Shown here: positions 43,842-53,045 of the stretch, in pieces | Layout of the letters: each line of letters starts with the position of its first letter | How positions within the stretch are numbered: the first letter of the stretch is position 1 | Assembly: GCF_004349105.1 (NCBI RefSeq) | Contig: NZ_SMLB01000012.1 | Location: 1-64,000 of the forward strand | From: Jiangella aurantiaca | GTDB taxonomy: Bacteria > Actinomycetota > Actinomycetes > Jiangellales > Jiangellaceae | Length of the DNA: 64,000 bases | Reading direction: 5' to 3' | Made by a program: the position numbers and the translations under genes | The notes under the pieces: model-generated | What the model was told of the DNA's origin: nothing | Database searches by the model: none | The model's input: only the letters and a program-made list of their open reading frames with translations

Positions 43842-45092
43842 GTGGCTGGCTCGGACATGACCCGTGACCTGCGCGTCAAGGACGACTCATCTGATCTGCC
43901 GCTGTGGACGGCGGACTTCCGGCTGTTCTTCGCCGCCCGCACCACCTCGCTGCTGGGCGACGCGATGCTCCCCGTCGCGATCACGGCCGCCGTGATCGGA
44001 GCGGGGTACGGGGCGAGCGGCGTCGGCTACGCGCTCGCCGCGCTGATCGCTCCGTTCGCAGCGCTGATCATCTTTGGCGGGGTGCTGTCCGACCGCTTCG
44101 GCGCCCGGCGGCTGATGGTCGTGTCGGACACGGCTCGACTGTGCTTCCAGGCAGTGCTCGCGCTGCTGTTCGTGCTGGGTACGCCACAGTTGTGGCAGAT
44201 CCTGGTGCTGCTGGCCCTGGTCGGGGCCGGCAGCGCCATGTTCCAGCCGGGAGTCGCCAGCATCACCCCACTCATCGCTCGGGACGTGCAGAAGGCGAAC
44301 GCCACCCTCCGCATCTCCGAGTCCGTGACCGTCGTGATCGGCCCGTCGCTGGCCGGCCTGCTGCTGGTGATCACGTCACCTGCGGCGGTGGTCGCCCTGG
44401 ACGCGTTGACCTTCGCGGTCAGCGGCGCCTGCCTTCTGCGGATCCGCTCGGTCCCGATGGGCCCCGCCGGGCGGGGTGGCGTGTCGTCGTTCCGAGCCGA
44501 CCTCATCGAGGGGTGGCGGGAGTTCCGAGCCAGGACCTGGCTGTGGAGCGTCATCGTCGTCTTCATGGCCTGGCAGCTGGCCGGGTCCGGCCCCGCCATG
44601 ACCCTCGGCTACAGCACGCTCGTCACCGACCACGGATCAGCGACGTTCGGCCTGGTCATGTCGGCCCTCGGGGCGGGCAGTGTGCTGGGTGGGATCGTCG
44701 CGATCAGGCTCCGCCCGCGGTTTCCGCTCCGGGCCGGCGCCCTCTCCATGATCCTGTGGACGCTCATGCCGCTGAGTGTCGCGCTCAGCCTTCCCGCGCC
44801 CCTCGTCGCCGGGTGCTACGCCGTGAGCGGCGTGGGCATGGCGTTCTGGATCGTCATGTTCCACACCAGCGTGCAGACGCACATCCCACAGGACGTTCTC
44901 GGCAGGGTGCACGCGTACGACGCGGCAGGCTCGCTGGTGATGAAACCGATCGGCCAGGCGGTGGCGGGGCCGCTCGCGGTCATCGCGGGCACGGTGCCGC
45001 TGCTGTTCGTGTCCGCAGCCATGGCGCTCGTCACCTGCACCCTGCTGCTGGCGATCCCGGCTGTGCGCGACCTGCGGCGCGTGGGGCGCTGA
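43842..45092 (+). CDS. MFS transporter
   Basis: This 416-residue protein (GTG 43842; ATG 43857 is an alternative) has about twelve membrane helices and the MFS loop motif GGVLSDRFGARRLMVV between helices 2 and 3. FRLFFAARTTSLLGDAMLPV near the start is typical of the MFS_3 (enterobactin exporter-like/macrolide exporter) group. It probably exports a small molecule or drug. It is a single gene with its own upstream region. Confidence 0.84.
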   Translation: MAGSDMTRDLRVKDDSSDLPLWTADFRLFFAARTTSLLGDAMLPVAITAAVIGAGYGASGVGYALAALIAPFAALIIFGGVLSDRFGARRLMVVSDTARLCFQAVLALLFVLGTPQLWQILVLLALVGAGSAMFQPGVASITPLIARDVQKANATLRISESVTVVIGPSLAGLLLVITSPAAVVALDALTFAVSGACLLRIRSVPMGPAGRGGVSSFRADLIEGWREFRARTWLWSVIVVFMAWQLAGSGPAMTLGYSTLVTDHGSATFGLVMSALGAGSVLGGIVAIRLRPRFPLRAGALSMILWTLMPLSVALSLPAPLVAGCYAVSGVGMAFWIVMFHTSVQTHIPQDVLGRVHAYDAAGSLVMKPIGQAVAGPLAVIAGTVPLLFVSAAMALVTCTLLLAIPAVRDLRRVGR

Positions 45093-45213
45093 GCCGCCCG
45101 GACCTCTGATCCGCGCCCGCCGCGCAGGACGTGGCCAGGACCCCTCGGGCGATCGGTGTACGGCTACCGCCTCCGGGTAACGGCTTGAGCGTTCCGGCCG
45201 TGAACGTCGAGAG

Positions 45214-45573
45214 GTGATGACGGTGAGCCGTGACGAACGCCTGCCGATACGGGACTACGACCACATGTCGGTCGAGACAGTGCGCGAGGTGATCCGAACG
45301 CTCGACCACGCTGCCCTGAGGCAGCTCATGGAGTACGAATCCGGCCACGCCGACCGGCCGCTGGTGAGACAGGTCCTCGCGACTCGGATGAGCGAACTGG
45401 AGGCCGGCGCCACCCCGTCGGGTGGCGAGGCACCGCCTGGACCGCAGCCGAGCGGCCCGCCGTCGGACACGCAGCGCATCCGGCCCGAGACCCAGGCACC
45501 GCCGAGCCACTCCGCACCACACGGCGTGCCGACGAGCCAGCCGAAGCCTCGCCAGGGCCCGGCTCCCGGCTAG
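45214..45573 (+). CDS. Small protein with DUF8129-like (lipid-droplet-associated protein) domain
   Basis: The protein is 119 residues from GTG 45214; ATG 45217 and GTG 45226 are alternatives, and the last has the best spacing from GAGAGG. Residues about 10-70 (LPIRDYDHMSVETVREVIRT, LRQLMEYESGHADRPLV, RMSELEAGATPSGG) match the short helical domain found in actinomycete lipid-droplet-associated proteins. The rest is a Pro/Ser/Gln-rich tail with no structure. It is followed by a strong hairpin. Confidence 0.65.
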   Translation: MMTVSRDERLPIRDYDHMSVETVREVIRTLDHAALRQLMEYESGHADRPLVRQVLATRMSELEAGATPSGGEAPPGPQPSGPPSDTQRIRPETQAPPSHSAPHGVPTSQPKPRQGPAPG

Positions 45574-45604
45574 CCGCTCCACAGAGGGGGCCGGTGCCGT
45601 CCGA

Positions 45605-45641
45605 GCGTCCGGCTCGGCGCGCGGATCGCCGAGCCGGACGC
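45605..45641 (+). terminator. 14-bp stem hairpin between convergent genes
   Basis: GCGTCCGGCTCGGC pairs perfectly with GCCGAGCCGGACGC across a 9-base loop. It lies 31 bases after the stop at 45573 and 155 bases before the end of the convergent Hsp20 gene, so it may terminate from both sides. No U-tract follows. Confidence 0.65.
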
Positions 45642-45795
45642 GCTCGCTGAATCGGTGGTGTGTCGATGATCGTTGTGGCGCATCACCTACCTCTCGTAGC
45701 CGACGCCTCTGGGTGCCGGCGGGCGGGGGCGCTCGCCGGGCCGACAGGTCGCAGCTCGACCTGGACGCTGCCGTGCATCGCCATCGAGGTGCGGG

Positions 45796-46326
45796 TCAGG
45801 CGGGCACCGTGTGCCCGTTCTGCACTGACTCGACCTGCCCTTCGACGGCCGGTTCCTGGGCGCTGCCGCTCAGCCGCCGGTCGCCGGCCTCGCCATGGGC
45901 CTGGATCGCCTGCCGGTCCGCGCCGCCGCTGCTGACGCTGATCTTGCGCGGTTTGGCCTGTTCGGCCACCGGGATGCGCAGCGTCAGGACGCCGGCGTCG
46001 TAGCGGGCCGTGATGCGGTCGAGGTCGAGGTTGTCGCCGAGGATCAGCTGGCGGCTGAAGATGCCGCGGGGCCGTTCGGCCGCGACCAGTTCCCTGTCGT
46101 TCTCGGGCATGGGACGCTCGGCCTTGACGGTGACGACGTTGCGTTCGATGTCGAGGTCGATCGAGCCGGCGGCCACACCGGGCAGATCGAACTCGACGAT
46201 GAACTCGTCGCCCTCGCGCCAGGCGTCCATCGGCATGACGGCGGGACGGGCGAGGGTGCCGCGGGCGCCGAACACCTGCTGGGTCAGCCGGTCCAGTTCG
46301 CGGAACGGATCGGTGCGCATAAGCAT
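45796..46326 (-). CDS. Hsp20-family small heat shock protein
   Basis: This 176-residue chaperone starts at the ATG at 46326, chosen because GGAGGTGG lies just upstream. It has the [15 protein letters not shown] start of actinomycete Hsp20 proteins, an alpha-crystallin domain (about 40-135) with [20 protein letters not shown] and the C-terminal IPV anchor ([14 protein letters not shown]). The tail after the crystallin domain is long for the family. It holds unfolding proteins in the cytoplasm. It diverges from a MerR-type regulator across a perfect palindrome. Confidence 0.88.
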   Translation of the reverse strand: MLMRTDPFRELDRLTQQVFGARGTLARPAVMPMDAWREGDEFIVEFDLPGVAAGSIDLDIERNVVTVKAERPMPENDRELVAAERPRGIFSRQLILGDNLDLDRITARYDAGVLTLRIPVAEQAKPRKISVSSGGADRQAIQAHGEAGDRRLSGSAQEPAVEGQVESVQNGHTVPA

Positions 46327-46400
46327 CGGTTCCACCTCCATCGCGTCAGACGAGATGCTCCTTCCGACCATGGATCGCCGGGCTGCGATCTATGGCATGC

Positions 46401-46419
46401 GCTATAGTTTTCCTATAGC
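46401..46419. promoter_or_regulatory. Perfect palindrome GCTATAG-N5-CTATAGC; candidate MerR/HspR operator
   Basis: The 7-bp arms are separated by TTTTC, giving a 19-bp site centred between the divergent hsp20 and merR genes (74 bp from the former start, 42 bp from the latter). MerR proteins bind such dyads between promoter elements, and HspR represses heat-shock genes from inverted repeats (HAIR). TATAG in the arms may double as -10 sequence for both directions. I infer heat-shock repression plus autoregulation by the gene at 46462. Confidence 0.6.
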
Positions 46420-46461
46420 ACGCGCACCACAGTGTGTGCAAGTAGACGACTGAAGAGGTTC

Positions 46462-46773
46462 ATGACCAGCGGAGACGACATCGATTCGGCGCGCGGCGTG
46501 TACAGCATCTCCGTCGCGGCCGACCTCGTCGGCATGGGCGTGCAGAACCTGCGCCTGTACGAGGCCCGCGGACTGCTCGCGCCGGCTCGCACCGACGGCG
46601 GTACCCGCCGCTACAGCGCCGACGACGTCGACCGGCTCCGTCGCATCGGCGAGCTCCTCGCCGACGGTCTCAACCTCGCCGGCATCGCCATGGTCCTCGA
46701 CCTCGAAGCCGAGAACGCGGAACTGCGCCGCGACGCTGATGGCCGCCGCGGTCAGAGGGCGGGTGATGACTGA
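46462..46773 (+). CDS. MerR-family regulator, HspR-like
   Basis: This 103-residue regulator (ATG at 46462, GAAGAGG upstream) begins GVYSISVAADLVGMGVQNLR, then LYEARGLLAPARTDGGTRRYS, the MerR winged-helix domain in its HspR form. A short coiled coil (LNLAGIAMVLDLEAENAELR) and a basic tail follow. No metal-binding cysteines are present, unlike metal-sensing MerR proteins. Its position opposite hsp20 supports a heat-shock repressor role. Confidence 0.85.
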   Translation: MTSGDDIDSARGVYSISVAADLVGMGVQNLRLYEARGLLAPARTDGGTRRYSADDVDRLRRIGELLADGLNLAGIAMVLDLEAENAELRRDADGRRGQRAGDD

Positions 46774-46801
46774 GCTGTCCCGTCGTCGCTCTCGGCGTGC
46801 C

Positions 46802-47302
46802 TCAGCGTGGTCCTCTGGCCTGTGCCGGTCTGTGGGACAGTGAGCTCGGCGAATCCAGGTGTGCGCCGTCGTCGACACCGACGCCGAGCCGGTCCACCAG
46901 CTCCCCGCCGAGCCATCCCGTCGCCGCGGCCAGCGCTACGCCGACAAAGCCGAACACCAGCGCCCAGAGGTCTGGCTTCCAGCCCTCGTCGCCCGCCCGC
47001 AGCAACCAGCTCACCGCGAACAGCGCCACCACGACGACGTTGCCCAGCCCATGGAGCGCCCCGATCCGCTTGGCGCGCGTGCCGCCTGGAATGGCCAGCC
47101 AATCGATGAAGCCGAACAGCGCTGCGACGAGCCCCCCGATGAGGCCTGCGGCGATCGCGTATCCGGCAGCGACCGGGAACCCCGCTCCGTCGGTGATCAA
47201 GTACAGGATGTCGAACACGACCGCCGTGGTCAGCAATCCCAGCGGGAACACGATCAGCATCGGATGGACCGGATGACCGGCCGCCTTCACACGACTCTCC
47301 AT
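46802..47302 (-). CDS. DUF2231 membrane protein
   Basis: This 166-residue protein has four membrane helices and opens with HPVHPMLIVFPLGLLTTAVV, the hallmark His-Pro-containing start of DUF2231. LYLITDGAGFP, FIDWLAIPGGTRAKRIG and GWLGGELVDRLGVGV also fit. Members are thought to be small haem- or redox-linked membrane proteins, but the role is unproven. The start ATG at 47302 is clear. It converges with the MerR gene. Confidence 0.8.
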   Translation of the reverse strand: MESRVKAAGHPVHPMLIVFPLGLLTTAVVFDILYLITDGAGFPVAAGYAIAAGLIGGLVAALFGFIDWLAIPGGTRAKRIGALHGLGNVVVVALFAVSWLLRAGDEGWKPDLWALVFGFVGVALAAATGWLGGELVDRLGVGVDDGAHLDSPSSLSHRPAQARGPR

Positions 47303-47476
47303 GATCCACCTCGCCGTGGTCCAGTTGGCTCAGCCGTACCCTGATGGCCCACCGTCGATGCACTCGACGTGGAGCAGGGGATGGAGGGCGCCGGAGACGA
47401 TCCTGGGTACGGGACGTGGCGTCGGCACCTGGCCGGGGGGTCCGCTGCCGGGCGCCGCAGTGCTCGAAGGCTGGAG

Positions 47477-49144
47477 ATGATGAGAGTGGACCTGAGTGAT
47501 GCCGGCGGTTTCGCCGGCCTGGAGCTGCGGCCGGAGCTGGCGGGTGCGCTGTCGGGGCTGGGCTACGAGGAACCGACGCCGATCCAGCTGGCGGCGATTC
47601 CACCGTTGGTGGCCGGGCGTGATCTGCTGGGGCAGGCCGCGACCGGGACGGGGAAGACAGCGGCGTTCGCGTTACCGGTGCTGCAGCGCATGGCCGCCGA
47701 TCGCCGCGACGCGGCGCCGTGTGCTCTCGTGCTGACGCCGACTCGTGAGCTGGCCGAGCAGGTGTCCCAGGCGTTTCATCGCTACGGCCGCGAGCTGGGT
47801 GTCCGGGTGCTTCCGGTGTACGGCGGCCAGCCGATGGGACGCCAGCTCGCCGCCCTCCGCCGCGGCGTCGACGTCGTGGTCGCCACGCCGGGTCGCGCCC
47901 TGGACCACATCGGCCGGGGGACGCTGCGCTTGGACGACCTCGACACGGTGGTGCTCGACGAAGCGGACGAGATGCTGGACATGGGATTCGCCGAGGACAT
48001 CGAGGCGATCCTCGAACAGACGCCCGCCGACCGGCAGACCGTCCTGTTCTCGGCCACGATGCCGGCCCGGCTGGGGCGGATCGCCCGCCGTCACCTGCGC
48101 GACCCGGTCCGGATCGAGATCGGCCCGGCGGTGACGGAGCGGGGCGGCCCGCTGGTGCGGCAGAGCGCCTACATCGTCGATCGAGCGCACAAGGCGACGG
48201 TGCTCGGCCGGGTGCTCGACGTGGAGGCGCCCGCGGCGGCGATCGTCTTCTGCCGGACGCGGCAGGAGGTCGACGAGCTGACCGAGACGCTGACCGGCCG
48301 CGGCTACCGTGCCGAGGCACTCCACGGCGGGATGGACCAGGATCACCGCAGCAGGGTCATGGGACGGCTCCGCAGCGCCGCGGTGGAACTGGTCGTGGCC
48401 ACCGACGTCGCCGCCCGTGGTCTGGATATCGAGCAGCTGACGCATGTGGTGAACTACAACGTCCCGGCCGCGCCCGAGGCGTACGTGCACCGGATCGGCC
48501 GCGTGGGGCGAGCCGGTCGGGAAGGCGTGGCGATCACGCTGGCCGAGCCGCGCGAGCATCGGATGCTCAAGGCGATCGAACGGCTGACGAAGCAGCGCAT
48601 CACCGTCGACCGGGTGCCCACGGTCGCGGAGCTGCGGACGCGACGACTCGACCTGACCCGTGCGGCGCTTCGTGAGATGCTGCTCACCGACGACGTCGAG
48701 CGGTTCCGGCCGGTGGTCGAGACGCTGTCCGACGAGTTCGACATCGTGGACGTCGCTCTGGCGGCCGTGAAGCTGGCGCATGAAGCCACGTCCGGTACCG
48801 GCGACGAGGCCGACGACGAGACCATCCCCGCCGTCGCCGACGCACCTCCAGCGCGAGCCGACAAGGTGGCGAAACGGCGTGCCGCGCGACCGGGTGCCAC
48901 TACGCGCATATACGTGGGCGTCGGCCGCGGGGCCGGCGTCCGGCCGCAGGACCTCGTGGGAGCCATCGCGGGCGAGTCGCGCCTGACTGGTCGCGACGTA
49001 GGCGCGATAGAGCTAGCCGACCGGTTCTCGCTCGTGGAGGTGCCGGAGTCGGCGGCCGACGACGTCATCGCGGCACTGCGGCGCACGACCATCAAGGGAC
49101 GGAAGGCCACCGTGCGGCGCGAGCGGTATCCGGCGAAGCGGTGA
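47477..49144 (+). CDS. DEAD-box RNA helicase with C-terminal DbpA-type RNA-binding domain
   Basis: This 555-residue protein has all helicase motifs: Q motif (EPTPIQLAAIP), I ATGTGKT, Ia PTRELAEQ, Ib TPGR, II DEADEMLDMGF, III SAT, V ARGLDIEQ, VI HRIGRVGRAGR. Residues about 475-550 (TRIYVGVGRGAGVRPQDLVG onward) form the DbpA-like RRM found in CsdA/DeaD helicases, which act in ribosome assembly and cold adaptation. The linker is acidic then basic. ATG 47477 (or 47480) follows CTGGAG; an ATG at 47381 is possible but less supported. Confidence 0.9.
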   Translation: MMRVDLSDAGGFAGLELRPELAGALSGLGYEEPTPIQLAAIPPLVAGRDLLGQAATGTGKTAAFALPVLQRMAADRRDAAPCALVLTPTRELAEQVSQAFHRYGRELGVRVLPVYGGQPMGRQLAALRRGVDVVVATPGRALDHIGRGTLRLDDLDTVVLDEADEMLDMGFAEDIEAILEQTPADRQTVLFSATMPARLGRIARRHLRDPVRIEIGPAVTERGGPLVRQSAYIVDRAHKATVLGRVLDVEAPAAAIVFCRTRQEVDELTETLTGRGYRAEALHGGMDQDHRSRVMGRLRSAAVELVVATDVAARGLDIEQLTHVVNYNVPAAPEAYVHRIGRVGRAGREGVAITLAEPREHRMLKAIERLTKQRITVDRVPTVAELRTRRLDLTRAALREMLLTDDVERFRPVVETLSDEFDIVDVALAAVKLAHEATSGTGDEADDETIPAVADAPPARADKVAKRRAARPGATTRIYVGVGRGAGVRPQDLVGAIAGESRLTGRDVGAIELADRFSLVEVPESAADDVIAALRRTTIKGRKATVRRERYPAKR

Positions 49145-49491
49145 CGCGGCGGCGGGGCACCCGATGATCGCCCCAACGGTCCCGACACGTACGAGCCGGC
49201 GGAACTAGCCGCGGTGAGCGCTGCACCGTTCGAACTGGTGCGCTATCGGAGTCGCCACCACCACCGCGCATGCACTGTCACCGCACGCGACCGCCGCGAC
49301 GCTGCGATCCCGGCCGATGAGCCCGATGTGATCGCTCTGACAGCTCAAAAGGGCACGGGTCGCGACCCATTTCCCAGGATATCTTTACGTATCTCACGAT
49401 CATCGGCCGAGATCTTCTCGAACCGGCCTGAGCAGGGCTATCGTCCGTGTCTCGATACCCACACCCCGTATCTCCGACCTGGGGGTAGCCC
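49145..49491. other. Intergenic region before the LVIVD-repeat gene
   Basis: These 347 bases hold no gene I can support. One plus-strand frame (49214 onward) lacks coding character and a ribosome site. The last 150 bases are less GC-rich (49340-49440, with TCTTTACGTATCTC), as expected of a promoter region for the secreted protein gene at 49492. Confidence 0.4.
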
Positions 49492-51357
49492 ATGAGGCAC
49501 CATGCATCTCGCCGGGCGGTCACGACCGCCGGCGTCGCCGTTCTCGCCGCCGCGACGCTGGCGATCCCGGCCACGGCTCACGACAGCGGCTCCGTCCAGT
49601 ACGACGGAGCCATCGACAACGCCAAGACCACGCACCACCATCACCAGCACGGTGGCGACGACGGCCACCTGCCCGGTTCGGTGTCGGACGTGGAGCTGGT
49701 CAGCCAGCTGGAGCTGAAGAACGTCGAACCGGAGAAGATCGCCGACGTCGGCGTGCACGAGGGTTACGCCTACTTGGCCGCGTGGGGCGGCGCGACCTGC
49801 AAGTACAACGGCGTCCACGTCGTCGACATCCGGGATCCGGAGAACCCGGAGGAGGTCGCGTTCATCGTCGCCAAGGAGGGCAGCGCGCCGGGCGAGGGCA
49901 TCCAGGCCATCTCCCTGGACACGCCGTACTTCACCGGCGACATCCTGGTGACCAACAACGAGACCTGCAAGGACCCTGCCGGCTTCGGCGGCCTCAACAT
50001 CTACGACGTCACCAAGCCCGAGGCGCCGACGCCGCTGGCCGTCGGCATCGGCGACACCCTGGCCAACGGGCAGGGGCAGAAGGGCGCGAACGAGATCCAC
50101 AGCGTCTTCGCCTGGGACGCCGGCGACAAGGCGTACGCCGTGATCGTCGACAACGAAGAGGGTCCCGACGTCGACATCATGGACATCACCAACCCGAAGA
50201 AGCCGCGGCTCGTCGCCGAGTACGACCTCGACGCCATGTTCCCGCAGATCGCCCAGGACGGCCTGGACGAGATCTTCCACCATGACGTGATCGTGGAGGA
50301 GATCGACGGCCGGCAGATCATGCTGGTCTCCTACTGGGACGCCGGCTACGTCCAGCTCGACGTGACGAACCCGCTGGCCCCCGTGTACCTCGCCGACTCC
50401 CAGTACGCCGAGTTCGACCCCGAGGCCGCTGAGAGCGGGTTCATGGTGCCGCCGGAGGGCAACGGGCACCAGGGCGAGTTCACGCTCGACCAGGAGTTCG
50501 TGCTCGCCACCGACGAGGACTTCGGCCCGTACGCGCTGAGCGCCGAGAACGTCACCGACGGCACCGAGATCGACGCCAGCTCGGGCAGCGACACCAAACA
50601 GCTCGCCGAGGGCGACACCTTCACCGGGGCGACGACGTTCGTCGGGCGCGCCTGCCCGGGCGATACCGCCGTGCCGGCCGGCGACCCGAACGTCGCCGAC
50701 ATCGCCGTCGTCGAACGCGGGGTCTGTGACTTCACCGTGAAGGTCGCCAATGTGATCGCGGCCGGCGGCTGGGATGCCGTCGTGATCTTCAACCGTGAGG
50801 GCTCCGACGCCTGCAACGCCGAGCTCGGCATGAGTGTGGCCGGCGACATCTACACCTTCGGCGTCGTCCCGCGCGAACAGGGCTACGCGATCTTCGGCTA
50901 CGAAGACCAGTACGACGACGCGGGCTGCGTGGCCGGCAACGGCTCGGTGCTCTCGCCGATCCCGGTCGGCACGACGGGCGACACGCTCACATTCTCCTCG
51001 TACTTCGACGGCTGGGGCTACGTCCACCTGTTCGACGGCCAGACGATGGAGTCGCTCGACACCTACGCCATCCCCGAGGCACACGACCCGGAGTACGCGT
51101 CGGGCTTCGGTGACCTGTCGGTGCACGAGGTGGCCACCTCCGAGGTCGACCCCGACCTGACATACATCGCCTACTACTCCGGCGGCCTGCGCGTGGTCAG
51201 CACGGAGAGCGGGCAGATCGAGGAGATCGGCCACTACGTCGCCGACGACGGCAACAACTTCTGGGGCGTGCAGGTCTTCCAGCACGAGGGCCAGGAGTAC
51301 GTCGCCGCCAGCGACCGTGACCACGGCCTGTTCATCTTCCGCTACACCGGCGACTGA
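49492..51357 (+). CDS. Secreted LVIVD-repeat protein with inserted PA domain
   Basis: This 621-residue protein has a signal peptide ending near TAHDSG. A His-rich stretch follows (HHHHQHGGDDGH, about residues 45-58). LVIVD-type propeller repeats (GVHVVDIRDPENPEEVAF, GLNIYDVTKPEAPTPLAV, DVDIMDITNPKKPRLVAE, YVQLDVTNPLAPVYLAD) occupy the N-terminal half, a protease-associated (PA) domain about 350-465 (VVERGVCDFTVKVANVIAAG), and more propeller repeats the C-terminus. No protease domain is present. It probably functions at the cell surface. GGGGGTAG precedes the ATG. A hairpin follows the stop. Confidence 0.82.
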   Translation: MRHHASRRAVTTAGVAVLAAATLAIPATAHDSGSVQYDGAIDNAKTTHHHHQHGGDDGHLPGSVSDVELVSQLELKNVEPEKIADVGVHEGYAYLAAWGGATCKYNGVHVVDIRDPENPEEVAFIVAKEGSAPGEGIQAISLDTPYFTGDILVTNNETCKDPAGFGGLNIYDVTKPEAPTPLAVGIGDTLANGQGQKGANEIHSVFAWDAGDKAYAVIVDNEEGPDVDIMDITNPKKPRLVAEYDLDAMFPQIAQDGLDEIFHHDVIVEEIDGRQIMLVSYWDAGYVQLDVTNPLAPVYLADSQYAEFDPEAAESGFMVPPEGNGHQGEFTLDQEFVLATDEDFGPYALSAENVTDGTEIDASSGSDTKQLAEGDTFTGATTFVGRACPGDTAVPAGDPNVADIAVVERGVCDFTVKVANVIAAGGWDAVVIFNREGSDACNAELGMSVAGDIYTFGVVPREQGYAIFGYEDQYDDAGCVAGNGSVLSPIPVGTTGDTLTFSSYFDGWGYVHLFDGQTMESLDTYAIPEAHDPEYASGFGDLSVHEVATSEVDPDLTYIAYYSGGLRVVSTESGQIEEIGHYVADDGNNFWGVQVFQHEGQEYVAASDRDHGLFIFRYTGD

Positions 51358-51374
51358 CCGGCACGACGGGGGAA

Positions 51375-51403
51375 GGGGCGTCGCCGGCGACAGGCGACGC
51401 CCC
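51375..51403 (+). terminator. Intrinsic terminator after the LVIVD-repeat gene
   Basis: GGGGCGTCGCC pairs with GGCGACGCCCC (11 bp, no mismatch) around a 7-base loop, 17 bases past the stop, and is followed by TCTTCTCTGTT, a pyrimidine-rich run. This is one of the clearest terminators in the window. Confidence 0.8.
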
Positions 51404-52127
51404 TCTTCTCTGTTCCGCTGGGGCGATCGTCGGCCTGGCCGAGCGTGTGGTGGATGGTTGAGGATGCGGGTCGCCAGAGCTGCACGATCCCACACGATGC
51501 CACCGGCATCGGGCCGCCGGCCCCTGTCCAGGCGACCGGGCAGACAGTCTGATCAGGATCCGGGCGTGTTGACACCAGCGCCAACTGCTCGGCGTCCTTG
51601 TCAACACGCCGGACCGACAGACCAGGCCGCCGGGAGGCGGGGACGCGAGCCCCCTTTGCGGCCGGCATGGTCTCGGCAGCCAGCCCGCCGTCGCGCCAAT
51701 CGGCCAACGGGACCGGCCCGGTCGCGATCACCGCGTACGTCGTCACGGTGACTACGTAGGGCACTGCGCACGCCGGCACTCGCCCCGGCGACACCTCACC
51801 CGCGTCAGGGCCGTTGCGGGGACCCGAGCGCGCGGTGTGCGGTCTTCAGGCGAGTGAGGTGCCCGCATCACGCGTGACGACTCCGGCATGCGACAACCCC
51901 CCGCAGCGTCGCCACTGACTCGACAATCCCTATTCCCCCAGGTCAGGAGTACTTTCCGCGCCCACGACACGACCTCAGCCAAGATCACCGTCTAGGGTCG
52001 AGGATCCGGGCAAGACCGGCCGACGGACCGGATCGGCGGGCCAGATGCTCGCTCCCGCCGGTGGTTTGCCGGCCCGGGTTGCGGGTACGCGGCGCAGAAG
52101 ACCCGTCATCGTGAGTGAGGTGGGAGT
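51404..52127. other. 724-bp region without a supported gene
   Basis: Several open frames exist on the minus strand (for example 51342-51794) but none has a ribosome site, a recognisable motif or normal codon choice. Pockets of lower GC near 51910-51960 break up the coding signal. No inverted repeats or transposase text were found. It may be an old remnant or regulatory DNA. Confidence 0.4.
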
Positions 52128-52580
52128 GTGGCCGGCATCGAGCTTCGAAGTCCGGATTTCAGCGACCACACGGCCATTCCCGGCCGCCACGGCCACGACG
52201 AGGAGAACGTCTCGCCGTCGTTGGAGTGGATCGGCGTGCCGACGGAGGCGGTCGAGCTGTTACTGCTGTGCGAGGATCCAGACGCGCCGAGCGGTTCGTT
52301 CCTGCATTGGCTCGTCACCGGGATAGACGCGCACAGCGGCGGCGTGCCCGAGCACCGGACACCGGCCGGAGGCCGTGAGTGGCGCAACGGTTTCGGGGAG
52401 ATCGGGTGGGGCGGGCCGGCGCCGCCGCCGGGTGACCAGGCACACCGTTACTTCTTCCGGCTGTACGCGTTGTCCGAGCCGGTCGACCTCCCGGACGACC
52501 CCAGCGTCGCGGACGTCTACCGCGCGGCGGACGCGGCGATGATCGAGCGCGGCACGCTGGTCGGGCTCTTCCAGCGCTGA
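52128..52580 (+). CDS. YbhB/YbcL-type PEBP (Raf kinase inhibitor-like) protein
   Basis: This 150-residue protein starts at GTG 52128 behind GAGGTGGGA. It has the PEBP signatures NVSPSLEW, CEDPDAPSGSFLHWLV and YFFRLYAL. Members bind small anionic or phosphorylated ligands; the bacterial role is not settled. It is cytoplasmic, with no signal peptide. The Cys-rich gene follows after 38 bases. Confidence 0.87.
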   Translation: MAGIELRSPDFSDHTAIPGRHGHDEENVSPSLEWIGVPTEAVELLLLCEDPDAPSGSFLHWLVTGIDAHSGGVPEHRTPAGGREWRNGFGEIGWGGPAPPPGDQAHRYFFRLYALSEPVDLPDDPSVADVYRAADAAMIERGTLVGLFQR

Positions 52581-52618
52581 GCGCCGGGCACCCGCCGAGC
52601 ATCATGAGGAGGGCGACC

Positions 52619-53023
52619 ATGGTCGTGAACGAGATGCTTCTGACCTACCCGAAGAGCCTCGGCGACGTCGATCAGGCGAAGCTCGTGGCCTGCATCGAGG
52701 CCTGCGTCGAGTGCGCACAGGCATGCACGGCGTGCGCGGACGCCTGTCTGAGCGAGGACATGGTCGCGGAGTTGGCCAAGTGCATCCGGACCGACCTGGA
52801 CTGCGCCGACACGTGCGAGACGACCGGCCGGGTGCTGTCGCGGCACACCGGCTACGACGCCAACGTCACACGTGCGTTGCTCCAGGCGTGCATGGTCGTG
52901 TGCAGGTCATGCGCGGACGAGTGCGGGCGGCATGCCGCCGCCCACGACCATTGCCGTATCTGTGCCGAGGTGTGCCGACGTTGCGCGGAGGCCTGCCACG
53001 ACCTGCTCGGCAGCCTCGGCTGA
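52619..53023 (+). CDS. Cysteine-rich four-helix-bundle protein (copper-storage Csp/DUF326-like)
   Basis: The ATG at 52619 has AGGAGG eight bases upstream and was preferred to an ATG at 52604. The 134-residue protein has 18 cysteines arranged every third or fourth residue along predicted helices (ACIEACVECAQACTACADAC; CRICAEVCRRCAEAC). That is the pattern of Csp copper-storage proteins, which fill the core of a four-helix bundle with Cu(I). There is no signal peptide, so it matches the cytosolic Csp3 type. It could cooperate with the copper export module at 34850-40114. Confidence 0.87.
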   Translation: MVVNEMLLTYPKSLGDVDQAKLVACIEACVECAQACTACADACLSEDMVAELAKCIRTDLDCADTCETTGRVLSRHTGYDANVTRALLQACMVVCRSCADECGRHAAAHDHCRICAEVCRRCAEACHDLLGSLG

Positions 53024-53045
53024 CCGAATGCCTCGCCGCGGCCAC

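Noticed and set aside
51404-52127. Possible transposase or hypothetical gene in the gap
   Set aside because: Open frames lack ribosome sites and recognisable residues; coding bias is absent.
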